Positions 52,172-61,334 of a stretch of DNA of 64,000 nucleotides are shown here, one piece after another. Numbering within the stretch: the stretch's first letter is position 1; each line of letters opens with the position of its first letter. Origin of the DNA: Xylanibacter brevis ATCC 19188. GTDB taxonomy: Bacteria; Bacteroidota; Bacteroidia; Bacteroidales; Bacteroidaceae. The position numbers were made by a program, and so were the translations under genes. The DNA is taken from contig NZ_JHXM01000007.1 in the NCBI RefSeq assembly GCF_000621725.1, forward strand, positions 124,001 to 188,000. The letters run 5' to 3'. Under the pieces are notes generated by a model, which was given only the letters and a program-made list of their open reading frames with translations, was not told where the DNA came from and ran no database searches.

Positions 52172-53641
52172 TTAACGATGGGCCATGTTTCTGCCGGCAT
52201 CAATACGTAGGAAGATGAACAGCAGGAAGGTGAAGCCCCATAGCGACGAACCGCCGTAAGAGAAGAAGGGCAGGGGAATGCCAATGACAGGGGTCAGTCC
52301 TAACACCATGCCCACGTTGATGAACACGTGGAAAAGGAATATAGATACCACACAATAGCCATAGACACGACCATAGGCTGTTGATTGACGTTCGGCCAAT
52401 TGTATCAAACGTAGAATCAACGCCAGAAACAGAAGCAGCACGCTGGCTGCACCAACAAAACCTTCCTCTTCACCCACTGTGCAGAAAATGAAGTCGGTGT
52501 CTTGTTCGGGCACATACTTCAGCTTGGTCTGCGTGCCGTTCAGGAACCCCTTGCCTCGCAGTCCGCCAGAACCAATAGCAATCTCACTCTGATGCACGTT
52601 GTAGCCCGCACCCTTGAGGTCTTCTTCAAGGCCTAGCAGCACATTGATACGTGTGCGCTGATGAGGCTCGAGGATATTGTTGAGCGCATAGTCGGCCGAG
52701 CTAAAGAACAGAATGGAACCCATGGCAAACAGGGCTATCCAAAGGTAGTTCTGAAAACGGGTGAACAGTGCCTGCCACAACAGATAACCCACGAGAATGA
52801 GGCTGAGAGCCATCTGAACCCAGAAAAGGTCGAAGGGAATGACGTAAACAGAGAACAGCAGACAGATCAGGGTGGTGCCCAGGCACAGTCCCAGACAGTG
52901 AAGGGCTTGTTTCTGATTGCGACAGTAGATGCCAATGAGGGCAGAGGAGAATATCTGGATGAGCAGCAGGACAATGAACCTGCCAATGGATGTGGGTGTA
53001 TCGAACAGCAACGGTTCGGCATAGCGGATGCCAATGACAAAGTAGATCACCATTGCAGCACCGGTGAACAAGACGCTGCCGGTCATGCCTTCACGATAGA
53101 GCATGAGGAAGAATGACAGATAGACCAGGGCGGAACCCGTCTCGCGCTGCATGATGATGAAGAACATGGGCACGAAGATGATGGTCAGCGTCAGCAGGAA
53201 GTCCTTGGTGTCGTGGATGTTATAGCGGAAGCGCCCCATGAACTTGGCCAGCGCCAGTGCTGTGGCAAACTTGGCAAACTCTGCTGGTTGCAGTCGTAGC
53301 GGACCTAACACGAGCCAGGAATGCGAGCCTTTGATGCTATGCGGATTGAAGATGGTGCCAAACAGCAGGAGTAGTAAGACACCATAGATGACAAAGGCAA
53401 AGGTGTCGTAGAACCTGTCGTCGAGCAGCAGCAGTACCAGACCCAGAAACAGTGAGGTGCCAATCCACACAATCTGCATGCCGGAACGAGCGGACAACGA
53501 GAAGAGGTTGGGTTCTTCAAAGCTGTAGCTGGCACCACAGACACTCAGCCAACCAAAGGTGAGCAGCGCCATGTAGATGGCGATGGTCCACCAGTCAATA
53601 GACCGCAATACACCGGGATGTTTATCTGTCGCCTGCTCCAT
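52172..53641 (-). CDS. rodA: Rod-shape SEDS glycosyltransferase RodA
   Basis: The ATG at 53641 (MEQATDKHPGVLRSIDWWTI) is chosen; upstream in-frame codons lie within mrdA. SEDS motifs are WLVLGPLRLQPAEFAKFATALALAKFMG and the C-terminal AGYNVHQSEIAIGSGGLRGKGFLNGTQTKLKYVPEQDTDFIF in pattern, then IGIPLPFFSYGGSS. About ten membrane helices are visible. It polymerises lipid II together with PBP2. It overlaps mrdA by 20 bp and converges on gldH, with no terminator visible between them. Confidence 0.94.
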   Translation of the reverse strand: MEQATDKHPGVLRSIDWWTIAIYMALLTFGWLSVCGASYSFEEPNLFSLSARSGMQIVWIGTSLFLGLVLLLLDDRFYDTFAFVIYGVLLLLLFGTIFNPHSIKGSHSWLVLGPLRLQPAEFAKFATALALAKFMGRFRYNIHDTKDFLLTLTIIFVPMFFIIMQRETGSALVYLSFFLMLYREGMTGSVLFTGAAMVIYFVIGIRYAEPLLFDTPTSIGRFIVLLLIQIFSSALIGIYCRNQKQALHCLGLCLGTTLICLLFSVYVIPFDLFWVQMALSLILVGYLLWQALFTRFQNYLWIALFAMGSILFFSSADYALNNILEPHQRTRINVLLGLEEDLKGAGYNVHQSEIAIGSGGLRGKGFLNGTQTKLKYVPEQDTDFIFCTVGEEEGFVGAASVLLLFLALILRLIQLAERQSTAYGRVYGYCVVSIFLFHVFINVGMVLGLTPVIGIPLPFFSYGGSSLWGFTFLLFIFLRIDAGRNMAHR

Positions 53642-55472
53642 AGTCAATACGTTTATGTTGTATCTCGTTGGCTTTGCTCTGAGATGCAGCCGAGAGCTCG
53701 CCATTGATAAATTGTTCCATGATAAGTCCGCCGATGGGCACACCATAAGTGGCACCCCATCCACCATTCTCTACATAGACAGCCACGGCTATCTTAGGCT
53801 CGTCCATCGGTGCAAAGCCCATAAACACGGAGTGGTCGTGGCCACGGTTCTGGGCTGTACCTGTTTTACCGCATGCCATGAAGTCGTAGCCGGCTAAGGC
53901 CTTACATGTACCTCCGAGAACGGCAGAGCGCATACCCTGTACCACATAGTCGTAGGCTTGCTTGTTGGCCTTGGTGTAGCGCTTGTTGGTATAGAGCGTG
54001 TCCAGCTTTTCGCCCTTGATCTTCTTGACCACGTGGGGGGTGATGAAATAGCCACGGTTGGCAATTGTGGCACCCAGATTTGCAATCTGCAGTGGCGTGG
54101 CGTTCACCTCGCCCTGACCAATGGAGATACTGATGATGGTGAGTCCGTTCCACGAGCCCTTATAGGCTTTGTCGTAGAACTGTGCGTTGGGGATGAGGCC
54201 TCGTTTCTCGCCGGGGAGGTCGATGCCCAGTTGATAGCCAAAGCCCATAGACACCATATAGTCGCGCCAGGTGTTCATGGCATCCTGTACGGTGTGGTAT
54301 TTCTGGCGGTTGCCTATCATGTGATAGAGTCCCCAACAGAAATAGCCGTTGCACGAGGTGGAGATGGCTGGCACCAGGGGTAGGGGAGATGCATGACCAT
54401 GACAACCCACGCGAAGACCCTTGAAGACAAATCCGTGGTAGCAGGGGTAGGCTGTCTGGGCGGTGATGATGCCCTCGCTCAAGAAGGTGAGTGCCTGGGT
54501 GGTCTTGAAGGTAGAACCGGGAGGATACTGCCCCATGATACTGCGGTTGAGCAGGGGTTTCCAAGTATTTCGACTCAGTTGGTTGTGACTCTTGGAACGC
54601 TTGCGACCTACCATCATGCGTGGGTCATAGCTGGGAGAGCTGACCATACAGAGCACCTCGCCCGTTTTGGGCTCGATGGCTACGATAGAGCCGATCTTGC
54701 CTTCCAACAGTCTTTCGCCCAGTTCCTGCAACTTATAGTCGATGCTGAGCGTTAGGTTCTTGCCGGCCACAGGCTTTCGGTCGTAAAGACCGTTTTGATA
54801 GCTGCCTTGGATGCGTCCATGAGCATCGCGCAGCAGAATCTGCACGCCTTTCTTGCCACGCAGCTGCTGTTCGTAGGAGCGTTCCACGCCTAACTTGCCA
54901 ATATAGTCGCCAGGCTGATAATAGTCGTCGTTCTCGATATCGGCAGGCGATACCTCGGCAACGTCGCCCAAGACATGGGCGGCGAAGGGATAGCGATACT
55001 GGCGGATGCTACGTTTCTGTACGTAGAAGCCAGGGAAACGATATTTCTTTTCCTGGAAGATGCTGAACTCCTGATCGGACAGCTGACTCATGAACATCTG
55101 TTGGGTGAAACGTGAGTAACCGGGGTTCTTGTTGCGGTCTTTCATCATCTCCATGCGCTGGTCGAACTCTTCGCGGGTGATGTTCAGCGACTGGCAGAGC
55201 TCCAGTGTGTCGAACTGATCCTTGGCTTCGTTGACCACCACCATAATATCATAGGCGGGCTGATTGTAAACCAGCAGTTCGCCATTGCGGTCGGTGATGA
55301 TGCCGCGAGCGGGATATTCGATACGTTTCAGAAAGGCGTTAGAGTCGGCATTCTTCTTATAGTCGTCGCTCATCAGCTGAAGTGAAAACAGACGAAGGAT
55401 ATAGATGGTGACGATTGCGACGGCCACCATAGCAATGACAAGCTTTCTATATTCGGCTGAGTTATCTTTCAC
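53622..55472 (-). CDS. mrdA: Penicillin-binding protein 2
   Basis: It has an N-terminal membrane helix (LVIAMVAVAIVTIYILRLFSL), a dimerisation domain starting ARGIITDRNGELLVYNQPAYDI, and a transpeptidase domain with PGSTFKTTQ (active serine in STFK), SCN in ISTSCNGYF, and KTG in ACGKTGTAQNRG. At 616 aa it is a class B PBP of the elongasome. It lies 12 bp after mreD and overlaps rodA, its enzymatic partner. Confidence 0.95.
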   Translation of the reverse strand: MKDNSAEYRKLVIAMVAVAIVTIYILRLFSLQLMSDDYKKNADSNAFLKRIEYPARGIITDRNGELLVYNQPAYDIMVVVNEAKDQFDTLELCQSLNITREEFDQRMEMMKDRNKNPGYSRFTQQMFMSQLSDQEFSIFQEKKYRFPGFYVQKRSIRQYRYPFAAHVLGDVAEVSPADIENDDYYQPGDYIGKLGVERSYEQQLRGKKGVQILLRDAHGRIQGSYQNGLYDRKPVAGKNLTLSIDYKLQELGERLLEGKIGSIVAIEPKTGEVLCMVSSPSYDPRMMVGRKRSKSHNQLSRNTWKPLLNRSIMGQYPPGSTFKTTQALTFLSEGIITAQTAYPCYHGFVFKGLRVGCHGHASPLPLVPAISTSCNGYFCWGLYHMIGNRQKYHTVQDAMNTWRDYMVSMGFGYQLGIDLPGEKRGLIPNAQFYDKAYKGSWNGLTIISISIGQGEVNATPLQIANLGATIANRGYFITPHVVKKIKGEKLDTLYTNKRYTKANKQAYDYVVQGMRSAVLGGTCKALAGYDFMACGKTGTAQNRGHDHSVFMGFAPMDEPKIAVAVYVENGGWGATYGVPIGGLIMEQFINGELSAASQSKANEIQHKRIDYGAGDR

Positions 55473-55484
55473 TTTACTCTCCTT

Positions 55485-55985
55485 TTATTTCTTTCTGAGA
55501 CTCTCTAAGGCCAGAATCAACATGGTCGTCAGTATGCTGCTTCCAAAGATGCACATGAGCCAATGGAAGAAGTTGAAGAAGCTGAATGCTTCGATGGTGT
55601 AGAATGCCACACAGTAGATGAGCAGCAGGATGTATGTCAGCGATAGGAACTTACCAAAGCCTAGTGTGCGGCTGGAAGTCTTGATGTAGTCGTCGGCATT
55701 GCGGGGCAAGAACAGCTCCAGCAGGTAGGGCTGCAGTGCGCCAATCAGCGTGAGTGACATGGCAGCCACACCGGGCGTGTTGGTGAACATGTCCATGGTG
55801 AGGCCCATGGCAAAGCTCCACAGCAAGATGGCCCATTTAGGGTAGTTGCGTGGAAACATGATGACGAAGTAAACATAGATAAGGGGAATGGCGCCATAAA
55901 GAATGTCCATGCCGTTGAATACCAGAACCTGTGACAGCCCCAGCAGCACGAATTGCATCACCCGTTTTAATAGATCGTATATCAT
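55485..55985 (-). CDS. mreD: Rod-shape protein MreD
   Basis: A 166-aa protein of five to six membrane helices (FVLLGLSQVLVFNGMDILYGAIPLIYVYFVIMF, AILLWSFAMGLTMDMFTNTPGVAAMSLTLIGAL in pattern). The position between mreC (3-bp gap) and mrdA identifies it. The GLTMDMFTNTPGVAA segment is the best-conserved part of the family. Confidence 0.9.
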   Translation of the reverse strand: MIYDLLKRVMQFVLLGLSQVLVFNGMDILYGAIPLIYVYFVIMFPRNYPKWAILLWSFAMGLTMDMFTNTPGVAAMSLTLIGALQPYLLELFLPRNADDYIKTSSRTLGFGKFLSLTYILLLIYCVAFYTIEAFSFFNFFHWLMCIFGSSILTTMLILALESLRKK

Positions 55986-55988
55986 AGC

Positions 55989-56849
55989 TTACTTCAGTTT
56001 TGATAGTGAGTCAGTGGCTGCCGTGTTCAGGCGTGCACGCTCGGCGATTGAAGGGTCGTCGAACACGCAGACATCGCGCAGCTTACCAAAATCTGTAGAG
56101 AGACGGACTTTCACTCGATAAGAAAGACCGTCGGGCGAGTTATAGATGGCCAGAATCCTGCCCACAGAGATGCCTGGAGGGAAGATGGTAGAGAAACCAC
56201 TGGTCTCTACCCAATAGCCTTTCTTGATGATGGCATGACGAGGCACATCTTCCAGATAGGCAATGGCAGGATCCGTACCGTCCCATACCAGATAACCGAA
56301 ATAGTCGCTCTCGCGGATGGTGCAGCTGATGTGTGAATGGCGGTTCAATACAGGCAGTACCACAGAATAGTGGTCGTTGACCATATAGACAACACCCACT
56401 ATGCCTTTACCACAGATTACACCCATATCGCGTTTAATGCCATCGGCACTGCCACGATCAATGGTTATCAAGTTGTCGGGATTGTTTATGGAATTGTCAA
56501 CCACCTTGGCGGGAATCCATCTTACCTGGCTCAACACTTGTTTTTCGTCGGGCAAGAACATGGTGGTATCTCCTCGTAGTCTGGCATTCTCCTTTCTGAG
56601 TTCGTGCAGTTTTTCTTCCAAGTAGATGTTGCGCTGCGTCAATTGTTCGCTGCGCTGGGTTAGAGAGAAAAACTGCCAGAAGCTGGACTGCCATTCATAT
56701 ACTTTTCCTGCTATAGCATTCGACGAGGATACCCACATGCTACCCTGGTAGTTGTTGTATCCAAACAACATCACACCACTGACGATTTCCAATATGAGGA
56801 AAATCAGCCAGTGGTAGTATTTGATGATGAATGCGAGCAGGTTATTCAC
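55989..56849 (-). CDS. mreC: Rod-shape protein MreC
   Basis: One N-terminal membrane helix (HWLIFLILEIVSGVMLFGY) is followed by a coiled coil (QRSEQLTQRNIYLEEKLHELRKENARL in pattern) and two beta domains (WIPAKVVDNSINNPDNLITIDRGSADGIKRDMGVICGKGIVG in pattern). This is the MreC layout. It is a periplasmic scaffold joining MreB, PBP2 and RodA. The start overlaps the mreB stop by one base. Confidence 0.94.
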   Translation of the reverse strand: MNNLLAFIIKYYHWLIFLILEIVSGVMLFGYNNYQGSMWVSSSNAIAGKVYEWQSSFWQFFSLTQRSEQLTQRNIYLEEKLHELRKENARLRGDTTMFLPDEKQVLSQVRWIPAKVVDNSINNPDNLITIDRGSADGIKRDMGVICGKGIVGVVYMVNDHYSVVLPVLNRHSHISCTIRESDYFGYLVWDGTDPAIAYLEDVPRHAIIKKGYWVETSGFSTIFPPGISVGRILAIYNSPDGLSYRVKVRLSTDFGKLRDVCVFDDPSIAERARLNTAATDSLSKLK

Positions 56850-57871
56850 TATCGCATCAGGAACGAGAATCGGTCAACATTCTTAAGTGCAATACCTGCA
56901 CCCTTAGCAACAGAGCGGAGAGGATCTTCAGGAACGTGGAACTGAATGTTCATCTTGTCCGTCAGACGCTGGTCAAGACCGCGCAGCAATGCGCCACCGC
57001 CGCTGAGGTAGATACCGTTCTTGACGATATCTGCATACAACTCGGGAGGTGTGCTCTCCAGTGCAGAGAGAACGGCATTCTCAATTTTGGCAATGGTCTT
57101 GTCCAAGCAGTGAGCAATCTCCTGATAGCATACGGGCACTTCCATAGGCAGTGCAGTGATACGGTTAGGACCGCGTACGATGTAGTCCTCGGGAGCCTCA
57201 TCGCCAAGGTCGGTCAGTGCAGAACCTACGTGAATCTTGATACGCTCGGCCATGCGCTCAGAAACCTTGATGTTGTGCTGGCGAAGCATGTATTCCTGAA
57301 TATCGGTAGTCAGATCGTCACCAGCCGTGCGAATGGAGTTGTTGGATACGATGCCACCCAGTGAGATGACGGCAATCTCGGTAGAACCACCACCGATGTC
57401 AACAATCATGTTTCCTTCGGGGGCTTCAACGTCAACGCCAATACCGATGGCTGCAGCCATGGGCTCGAAAATCAGATAGACATCGCGGCCGTTAGCATGC
57501 TCGGCAGAGTCGCGTACGGCACGCAACTCAACTTCGGTAGAACCAGAAGGAACGCCGATGACCATGCGAAGAGAAGGCGAGAAGAAATGATGTCCTGTGT
57601 GAACCATGTTGATGAGTCCACGCATCATTTGTTCGCAAGCAGAGAAGTCGGCAATCACGCCATCGCGCAAAGGACGGATGGTACGAATGCTATCGTGTGT
57701 CTTTTCGTACATCAACTTGGCCTTTTGTCCTACGGCAATCATCTTGTCCGTACGACGGTCGAGCGCTACGACAGAAGGCTCGTCTACCACAATCTTGTCA
57801 TCACTGATGATAATTGTGTTTGCTGTGCCAAGGTCCATGGCCAGCTCTTGTCTAAAACTGAAAAAACCCAT
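56849..57871 (-). CDS. mreB: Actin-like cell-shape protein MreB
   Basis: Actin-fold motifs are clear: MDLGTANTIIISDDKIVVDEP (phosphate 1), GHHFFSPSLRMVIGVPSGSTEVE, MIVDIGGGSTEIAVISLGGI (phosphate 2), and GIYLSGGGALLRGLDQRL (adenosine). It is 340 aa, the usual length. It directs rod-shaped wall growth on the inner membrane. The start is 19 bp after the purH stop. Confidence 0.97.
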   Translation of the reverse strand: MGFFSFRQELAMDLGTANTIIISDDKIVVDEPSVVALDRRTDKMIAVGQKAKLMYEKTHDSIRTIRPLRDGVIADFSACEQMMRGLINMVHTGHHFFSPSLRMVIGVPSGSTEVELRAVRDSAEHANGRDVYLIFEPMAAAIGIGVDVEAPEGNMIVDIGGGSTEIAVISLGGIVSNNSIRTAGDDLTTDIQEYMLRQHNIKVSERMAERIKIHVGSALTDLGDEAPEDYIVRGPNRITALPMEVPVCYQEIAHCLDKTIAKIENAVLSALESTPPELYADIVKNGIYLSGGGALLRGLDQRLTDKMNIQFHVPEDPLRSVAKGAGIALKNVDRFSFLMR

Positions 57872-57890
57872 TAATGTTATTAATCAATTA

Positions 57891-58484
57891 TTATTTTTCA
57901 AACCAGCTGTGGATGGCTGTGTCGTAATGACTGCTGACGCCGAAGGCACGTGTGGCAAACATCTTACGGTCCTCGATGTCGGTCTGAGCACCCTTCTTGT
58001 TCAGGATGTCGAGCAATACGCTGTACTCTGCCTTTGAGGGAACGATAACGACGTCCTTGAAGTTCTTGGCAGCTGCGCGGATCAGTGAGATACCGCCAAT
58101 GTCAATCTTCTCGATGATGTCGGCTTCGCTAGCACCGCTTGCAACGGTCTGCTCGAAGGGATAGAGGTCAACAATGACCAGGTCAATCTCGGGAATCTCG
58201 TACTGAGCCATCTGCTCACGGTCGCCTTCGTTGTCGCGACGTGCCAGAATACCTCCGAATACTTTTGGATGTAATGTCTTTACGCGTCCACCCAGAATAG
58301 AAGGGTAGGTGGTAACATCTTCTACCTTCTGACAATTGTAACCCAGTTCTTCAATGAACTTCTGTGTGCCACCTGTTGACAGGAAGCTAACTCCCTCTGC
58401 ATTAAGCTTTTTTAGCAACTCGTCGAGTCCGTCTTTGTGGAAAACCGAAATCAAGGCAGTCTTAATCTTTTTTACTTCAGCCAT
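57891..58484 (-). CDS. purH: IMP cyclohydrolase domain of PurH as a stand-alone protein
   Basis: The 197-aa protein covers only the N-terminal MGS-like half of PurH: KTALISVFHKDGLDELLKKL, STGGTQKFIEELG, GGRVKTLHPKVFGGILARRD, IDLVIVDLYPFEQTV, IDIGGISLIRAAAKNFKDV. It ends cleanly with HYDTAIHSWFEK and a stop. Full-length PurH is about 510 aa with a C-terminal AICAR formyltransferase, and no trace of that half remains before mreB starts 19 bp later. The domain closes the purine ring to IMP; the formyltransferase must be encoded elsewhere. Confidence 0.88.
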   Translation of the reverse strand: MAEVKKIKTALISVFHKDGLDELLKKLNAEGVSFLSTGGTQKFIEELGYNCQKVEDVTTYPSILGGRVKTLHPKVFGGILARRDNEGDREQMAQYEIPEIDLVIVDLYPFEQTVASGASEADIIEKIDIGGISLIRAAAKNFKDVVIVPSKAEYSVLLDILNKKGAQTDIEDRKMFATRAFGVSSHYDTAIHSWFEK

Positions 58485-58516
58485 AGTATTTTTATGTGAT
58501 ATATTATAACGAGCTG

Positions 58517-58524
58517 CAAAGGTA
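58517..58524 (-). promoter_or_regulatory. -7 promoter element of the purH-mre-mrdA-rodA operon
   Basis: TACCTTTG on the - strand lies 32 bp upstream of the purH ATG and fits TAnnTTTG. All six genes downstream are within 20 bp of each other or overlap. Confidence 0.65.
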
Positions 58525-58595
58525 CAAAATAATTCGTAAAACGCGGGTCTTTCTTTTCAATAATTAACGGTGCTTACTCTTTTTTTTATTCAAAG

Positions 58596-59534
58596 TCAAG
58601 TGTTTAGCTTCTTGCGGAAGTAATCGATGATATAATCAAGTCCTTCGTCAAGCTTGACCTTGGGCTCCCAGCCAAGCTTTTCTTTGGCTAATGTGATGTC
58701 TGGACGGCGCATCTTTGGGTCGTCGCTGGGCAGGGGCTGGAAGACAATCTTGCTCTTGCCGCCAACCTTTTTCAGCACTTTCTCTGCCAGTTCCAGCATG
58801 GTAAATTCGCCTGGATTGCCCAAATTCACAGGGCCTAAGAACGAATCGTCGGTGGCCATGACTCTGATCATGCCTTCAATGAGGTCACTGACATATTGGA
58901 AAGAGCGTGTCTGCTGACCATCACCATAGATGGTAATGTCTTCTCCACGCAGCGCTTGAACCACGAAGTTGGAAACGACACGTCCGTCATTGGCGGCCAT
59001 GCGGGGGCCGTAAGTGTTGAAGATGCGTATCACCTTTGACCTCACACCATGCAAACGGTGATAGTCAAAGAATAATGTTTCAGCACAACGCTTGCCTTCG
59101 TCATAACAAGAGCGTCGGCCTATTGGGTTCACGTTGCCCCAATAGCTTTCTGGCTGTGGGTGCACATTGGGATCACCATAGACTTCACTTGTTGACGATT
59201 GCAATATCTTGCAGTGCGTTCGGCGAGCCAGGCCAAGCATGTGGTAGGCGCCGAATACAGATGTCTTGGTCGTTTGTATTGGATCGTTTTGGTAGTAGAT
59301 GGGGGATGCAGGACATGCTAGGTTGTAGATCTCGTCGACTTCTGCCCAATATGGATTAACGACATCGTGGCGTACTAATTCGAAGTTGGGCTTGCCAATC
59401 AGGTGCCACACGTTTTCTTTTGAACCAGAATAGAAGTTGTCTAGGCATATTACATCATTTCCTTCATTCACCAGACGTTCGCAGAGATGTGAGCCGATAA
59501 AGCCTGCACCTCCAGTAACTAGAATTTTCTTCAT
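58596..59534 (-). CDS. UDP-glucuronate decarboxylase (UDP-xylose synthase), extended SDR family
   Basis: The NAD-binding motif is [16 protein letters not shown]. The family-specific [39 protein letters not shown], the catalytic YxxxK in [13 protein letters not shown] and [10 protein letters not shown] follow, and then [14 protein letters not shown]. At 312 aa it matches bacterial UXS enzymes, which convert UDP-glucuronate to UDP-xylose for surface glycans. It has its own promoter and is divergent from the SLC13 gene. Confidence 0.92.
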   Translation of the reverse strand: MKKILVTGGAGFIGSHLCERLVNEGNDVICLDNFYSGSKENVWHLIGKPNFELVRHDVVNPYWAEVDEIYNLACPASPIYYQNDPIQTTKTSVFGAYHMLGLARRTHCKILQSSTSEVYGDPNVHPQPESYWGNVNPIGRRSCYDEGKRCAETLFFDYHRLHGVRSKVIRIFNTYGPRMAANDGRVVSNFVVQALRGEDITIYGDGQQTRSFQYVSDLIEGMIRVMATDDSFLGPVNLGNPGEFTMLELAEKVLKKVGGKSKIVFQPLPSDDPKMRRPDITLAKEKLGWEPKVKLDEGLDYIIDYFRKKLNT

Positions 59535-59574
59535 AGTTTAATAGAACATTATTATATTATAGTATTTTCGCCTA

Positions 59575-59582
59575 CAAAGGTA
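59575..59582 (-). promoter_or_regulatory. -7 promoter element of the UDP-glucuronate decarboxylase gene
   Basis: TACCTTTG on the - strand, 40 bp upstream of the ATG, fits TAnnTTTG. It faces away from the promoter at 59640-59672. Confidence 0.65.
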
Positions 59583-59639
59583 AGAAAAAAATAGGTTATC
59601 ACAAAGAAAAAAGCTAACGAAAATAAAATGCGATAATAA

Positions 59640-59672
59640 TTTGTGTTTATAAACTTTTTTTTTGTACCTTTG
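59640..59672 (+). promoter_or_regulatory. Promoter of the SLC13-type transporter gene
   Basis: TTTG (59640-59643), 21 bp, TACCTTTG (59665-59672). The predicted leader is about 45 nt. The two divergent promoters share an AT-rich spacer of about 57 bp. Confidence 0.72.
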
Positions 59673-59724
59673 CGCTCGAATTTTAATAATCAAACTATAA
59701 AAATTACAAAAACAGTTAAACAAA

Positions 59725-61230
59725 ATGGTACACCAACACATAGGTACTCATCTCGTTGACGTGGCCAGAAGATGGCGACATGAACGTAAATATCACCCTG
59801 GTAATAAATGTAAGATAGCGGCAAAGATAGCCATCGTGGCTATCGTTACGCTGTTGCTTTGGTTTATGCCAGCCGACTGGTTCGGAATTGCGGGATTAAC
59901 AGTTATACAGCAGCGCATTATTGCTATCTTTGCTTTTGCAACGCTGATGTGGATTTTAGAGATTGTTTCTTCGTGGGCAACATCTATTGCTATCATCGTG
60001 TTGATGCTGCTATTCTGCTCTGACAGTGGTATTGCGCCGCTGGTAAATCCAGACGAAGTTGGTAGTGTTCTCTCTCACAAAGGTGTGATGGCTTCGTTTG
60101 CCGATCCTATTATCATGCTGTTTATCGGTGGTTTCGTTTTGGCTATTGCTGCCACAAAGACTGGTCTCGATGCACAGCTGGCAAAAGTGCTGCTCCGTCC
60201 ATTCGGCACACGTAGTGAGATGGTGCTTCTGGGTTTTCTGCTCATCACCGGTCTGTTCTCAATGTTCGTATCTAACACTGCTACGGCAGCTATGATGCTT
60301 ACATTCCTTGCACCTGTATTCCATCAGCTTCCTCCCGAGGGTAAGGGCCGTATTGCACTTGCAATGTCTATTCCTGTAGCAGCCAACCTTGGTGGTATGG
60401 GTACACCTATTGGTACGCCTCCTAACTCTATTGCCCTGAAGTACCTTAACGATCCAGAGGGACTGAATTTGGGTCTTGGTTTCGGACAGTGGATGATGTT
60501 CATGTTCCCACTTGTTATGTTGCTGCTGTTCATCAGCTGGCGTCTGTTGCTTAAGTTCTTCCCATTCAGTCAGAAAACGGTAGAGCTGAAGATTGATGGT
60601 GGTATGCAGAAGGGATTCCATTCGTGGGTAGTCATCATTACATTCATTATTACTGTAGTTCTTTGGCTTTCTGACCGTTTTACCGGTATCAATGCCAACA
60701 CAGTGGCCATGATTCCTTTCTGTATCTTCGCCCTCACAGGTGTTATCAATAAGCGCGACCTTGAACAGATCAACTGGAGCGTGATTTGGATGGTAGCCGG
60801 CGGTTTCGCACTTGGTTATGGTCTTAACTCGTCTGGTCTGGCAGCTAATGCCGTAGAGAGCATCCCCTTCGGTGAGTTCTCACCGCTGCTTATCCTGCTC
60901 ATCGGTGGTGCTATCTGCTATCTGCTGTCTAACTTCATCTCAAACTCTGCTACAGCAGCTCTGCTGATGCCTATTCTGGCAATGGTCTGCGGTGCAATGG
61001 GCGACAAGCTTGCACCTATCGGAGGTACACCAACCGTTCTTATCGGTGTGGCTATCGCAGCCTCATCAGCAATGATTCTGCCTATCTCAACCCCACCAAA
61101 TGCTCTTGCTTTTGCTACGGGCTATGTCAAGCAGAAGGAAATGTCGAAGATAGGTATCATCATGGGTGTCATTTCTATGGTATTGGGTTTCGGCTTGGTT
61201 TACATGATGGGTACACTTCATCTCATTTAA
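59725..61230 (+). CDS. SLC13/DASS-family sodium-coupled anion transporter
   Basis: The 501-aa protein has a basic N-terminus and about eleven membrane helices. The paired substrate/sodium motifs of the DASS family are present: FVSNTATAAMML with GTPIGTPPNSIALKYL in the first half, and FISNSATAALLMPIL with LPISTPPNALAFATGY in the second. Family members import di- or tricarboxylates or sulfate with sodium. The substrate cannot be read from the sequence. The gene has its own promoter and terminator. Confidence 0.92.
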   Translation: MVHQHIGTHLVDVARRWRHERKYHPGNKCKIAAKIAIVAIVTLLLWFMPADWFGIAGLTVIQQRIIAIFAFATLMWILEIVSSWATSIAIIVLMLLFCSDSGIAPLVNPDEVGSVLSHKGVMASFADPIIMLFIGGFVLAIAATKTGLDAQLAKVLLRPFGTRSEMVLLGFLLITGLFSMFVSNTATAAMMLTFLAPVFHQLPPEGKGRIALAMSIPVAANLGGMGTPIGTPPNSIALKYLNDPEGLNLGLGFGQWMMFMFPLVMLLLFISWRLLLKFFPFSQKTVELKIDGGMQKGFHSWVVIITFIITVVLWLSDRFTGINANTVAMIPFCIFALTGVINKRDLEQINWSVIWMVAGGFALGYGLNSSGLAANAVESIPFGEFSPLLILLIGGAICYLLSNFISNSATAALLMPILAMVCGAMGDKLAPIGGTPTVLIGVAIAASSAMILPISTPPNALAFATGYVKQKEMSKIGIIMGVISMVLGFGLVYMMGTLHLI

Positions 61231-61272
61231 TGAAGCAAGCTTTCGTATCGTAAGTCCTTAAAGAGATAAAAT

Positions 61273-61307
61273 AAATAGCGACCTCACTTCGAAGATGAGG
61301 TCGCTAT
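61273..61307 (+). terminator. Bidirectional terminator between converging genes
   Basis: AATAGCGACCTCA (61273-61285) and TGAGGTCGCTATT (61295-61307) form a perfect 13-bp stem, followed by CTTTTTG on the + strand. It separates the SLC13 gene from the convergent nucleotidyltransferase. Confidence 0.85.
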
Positions 61308-61334
61308 TCTTTTTGTTGTTATCTATGTGAAAGC

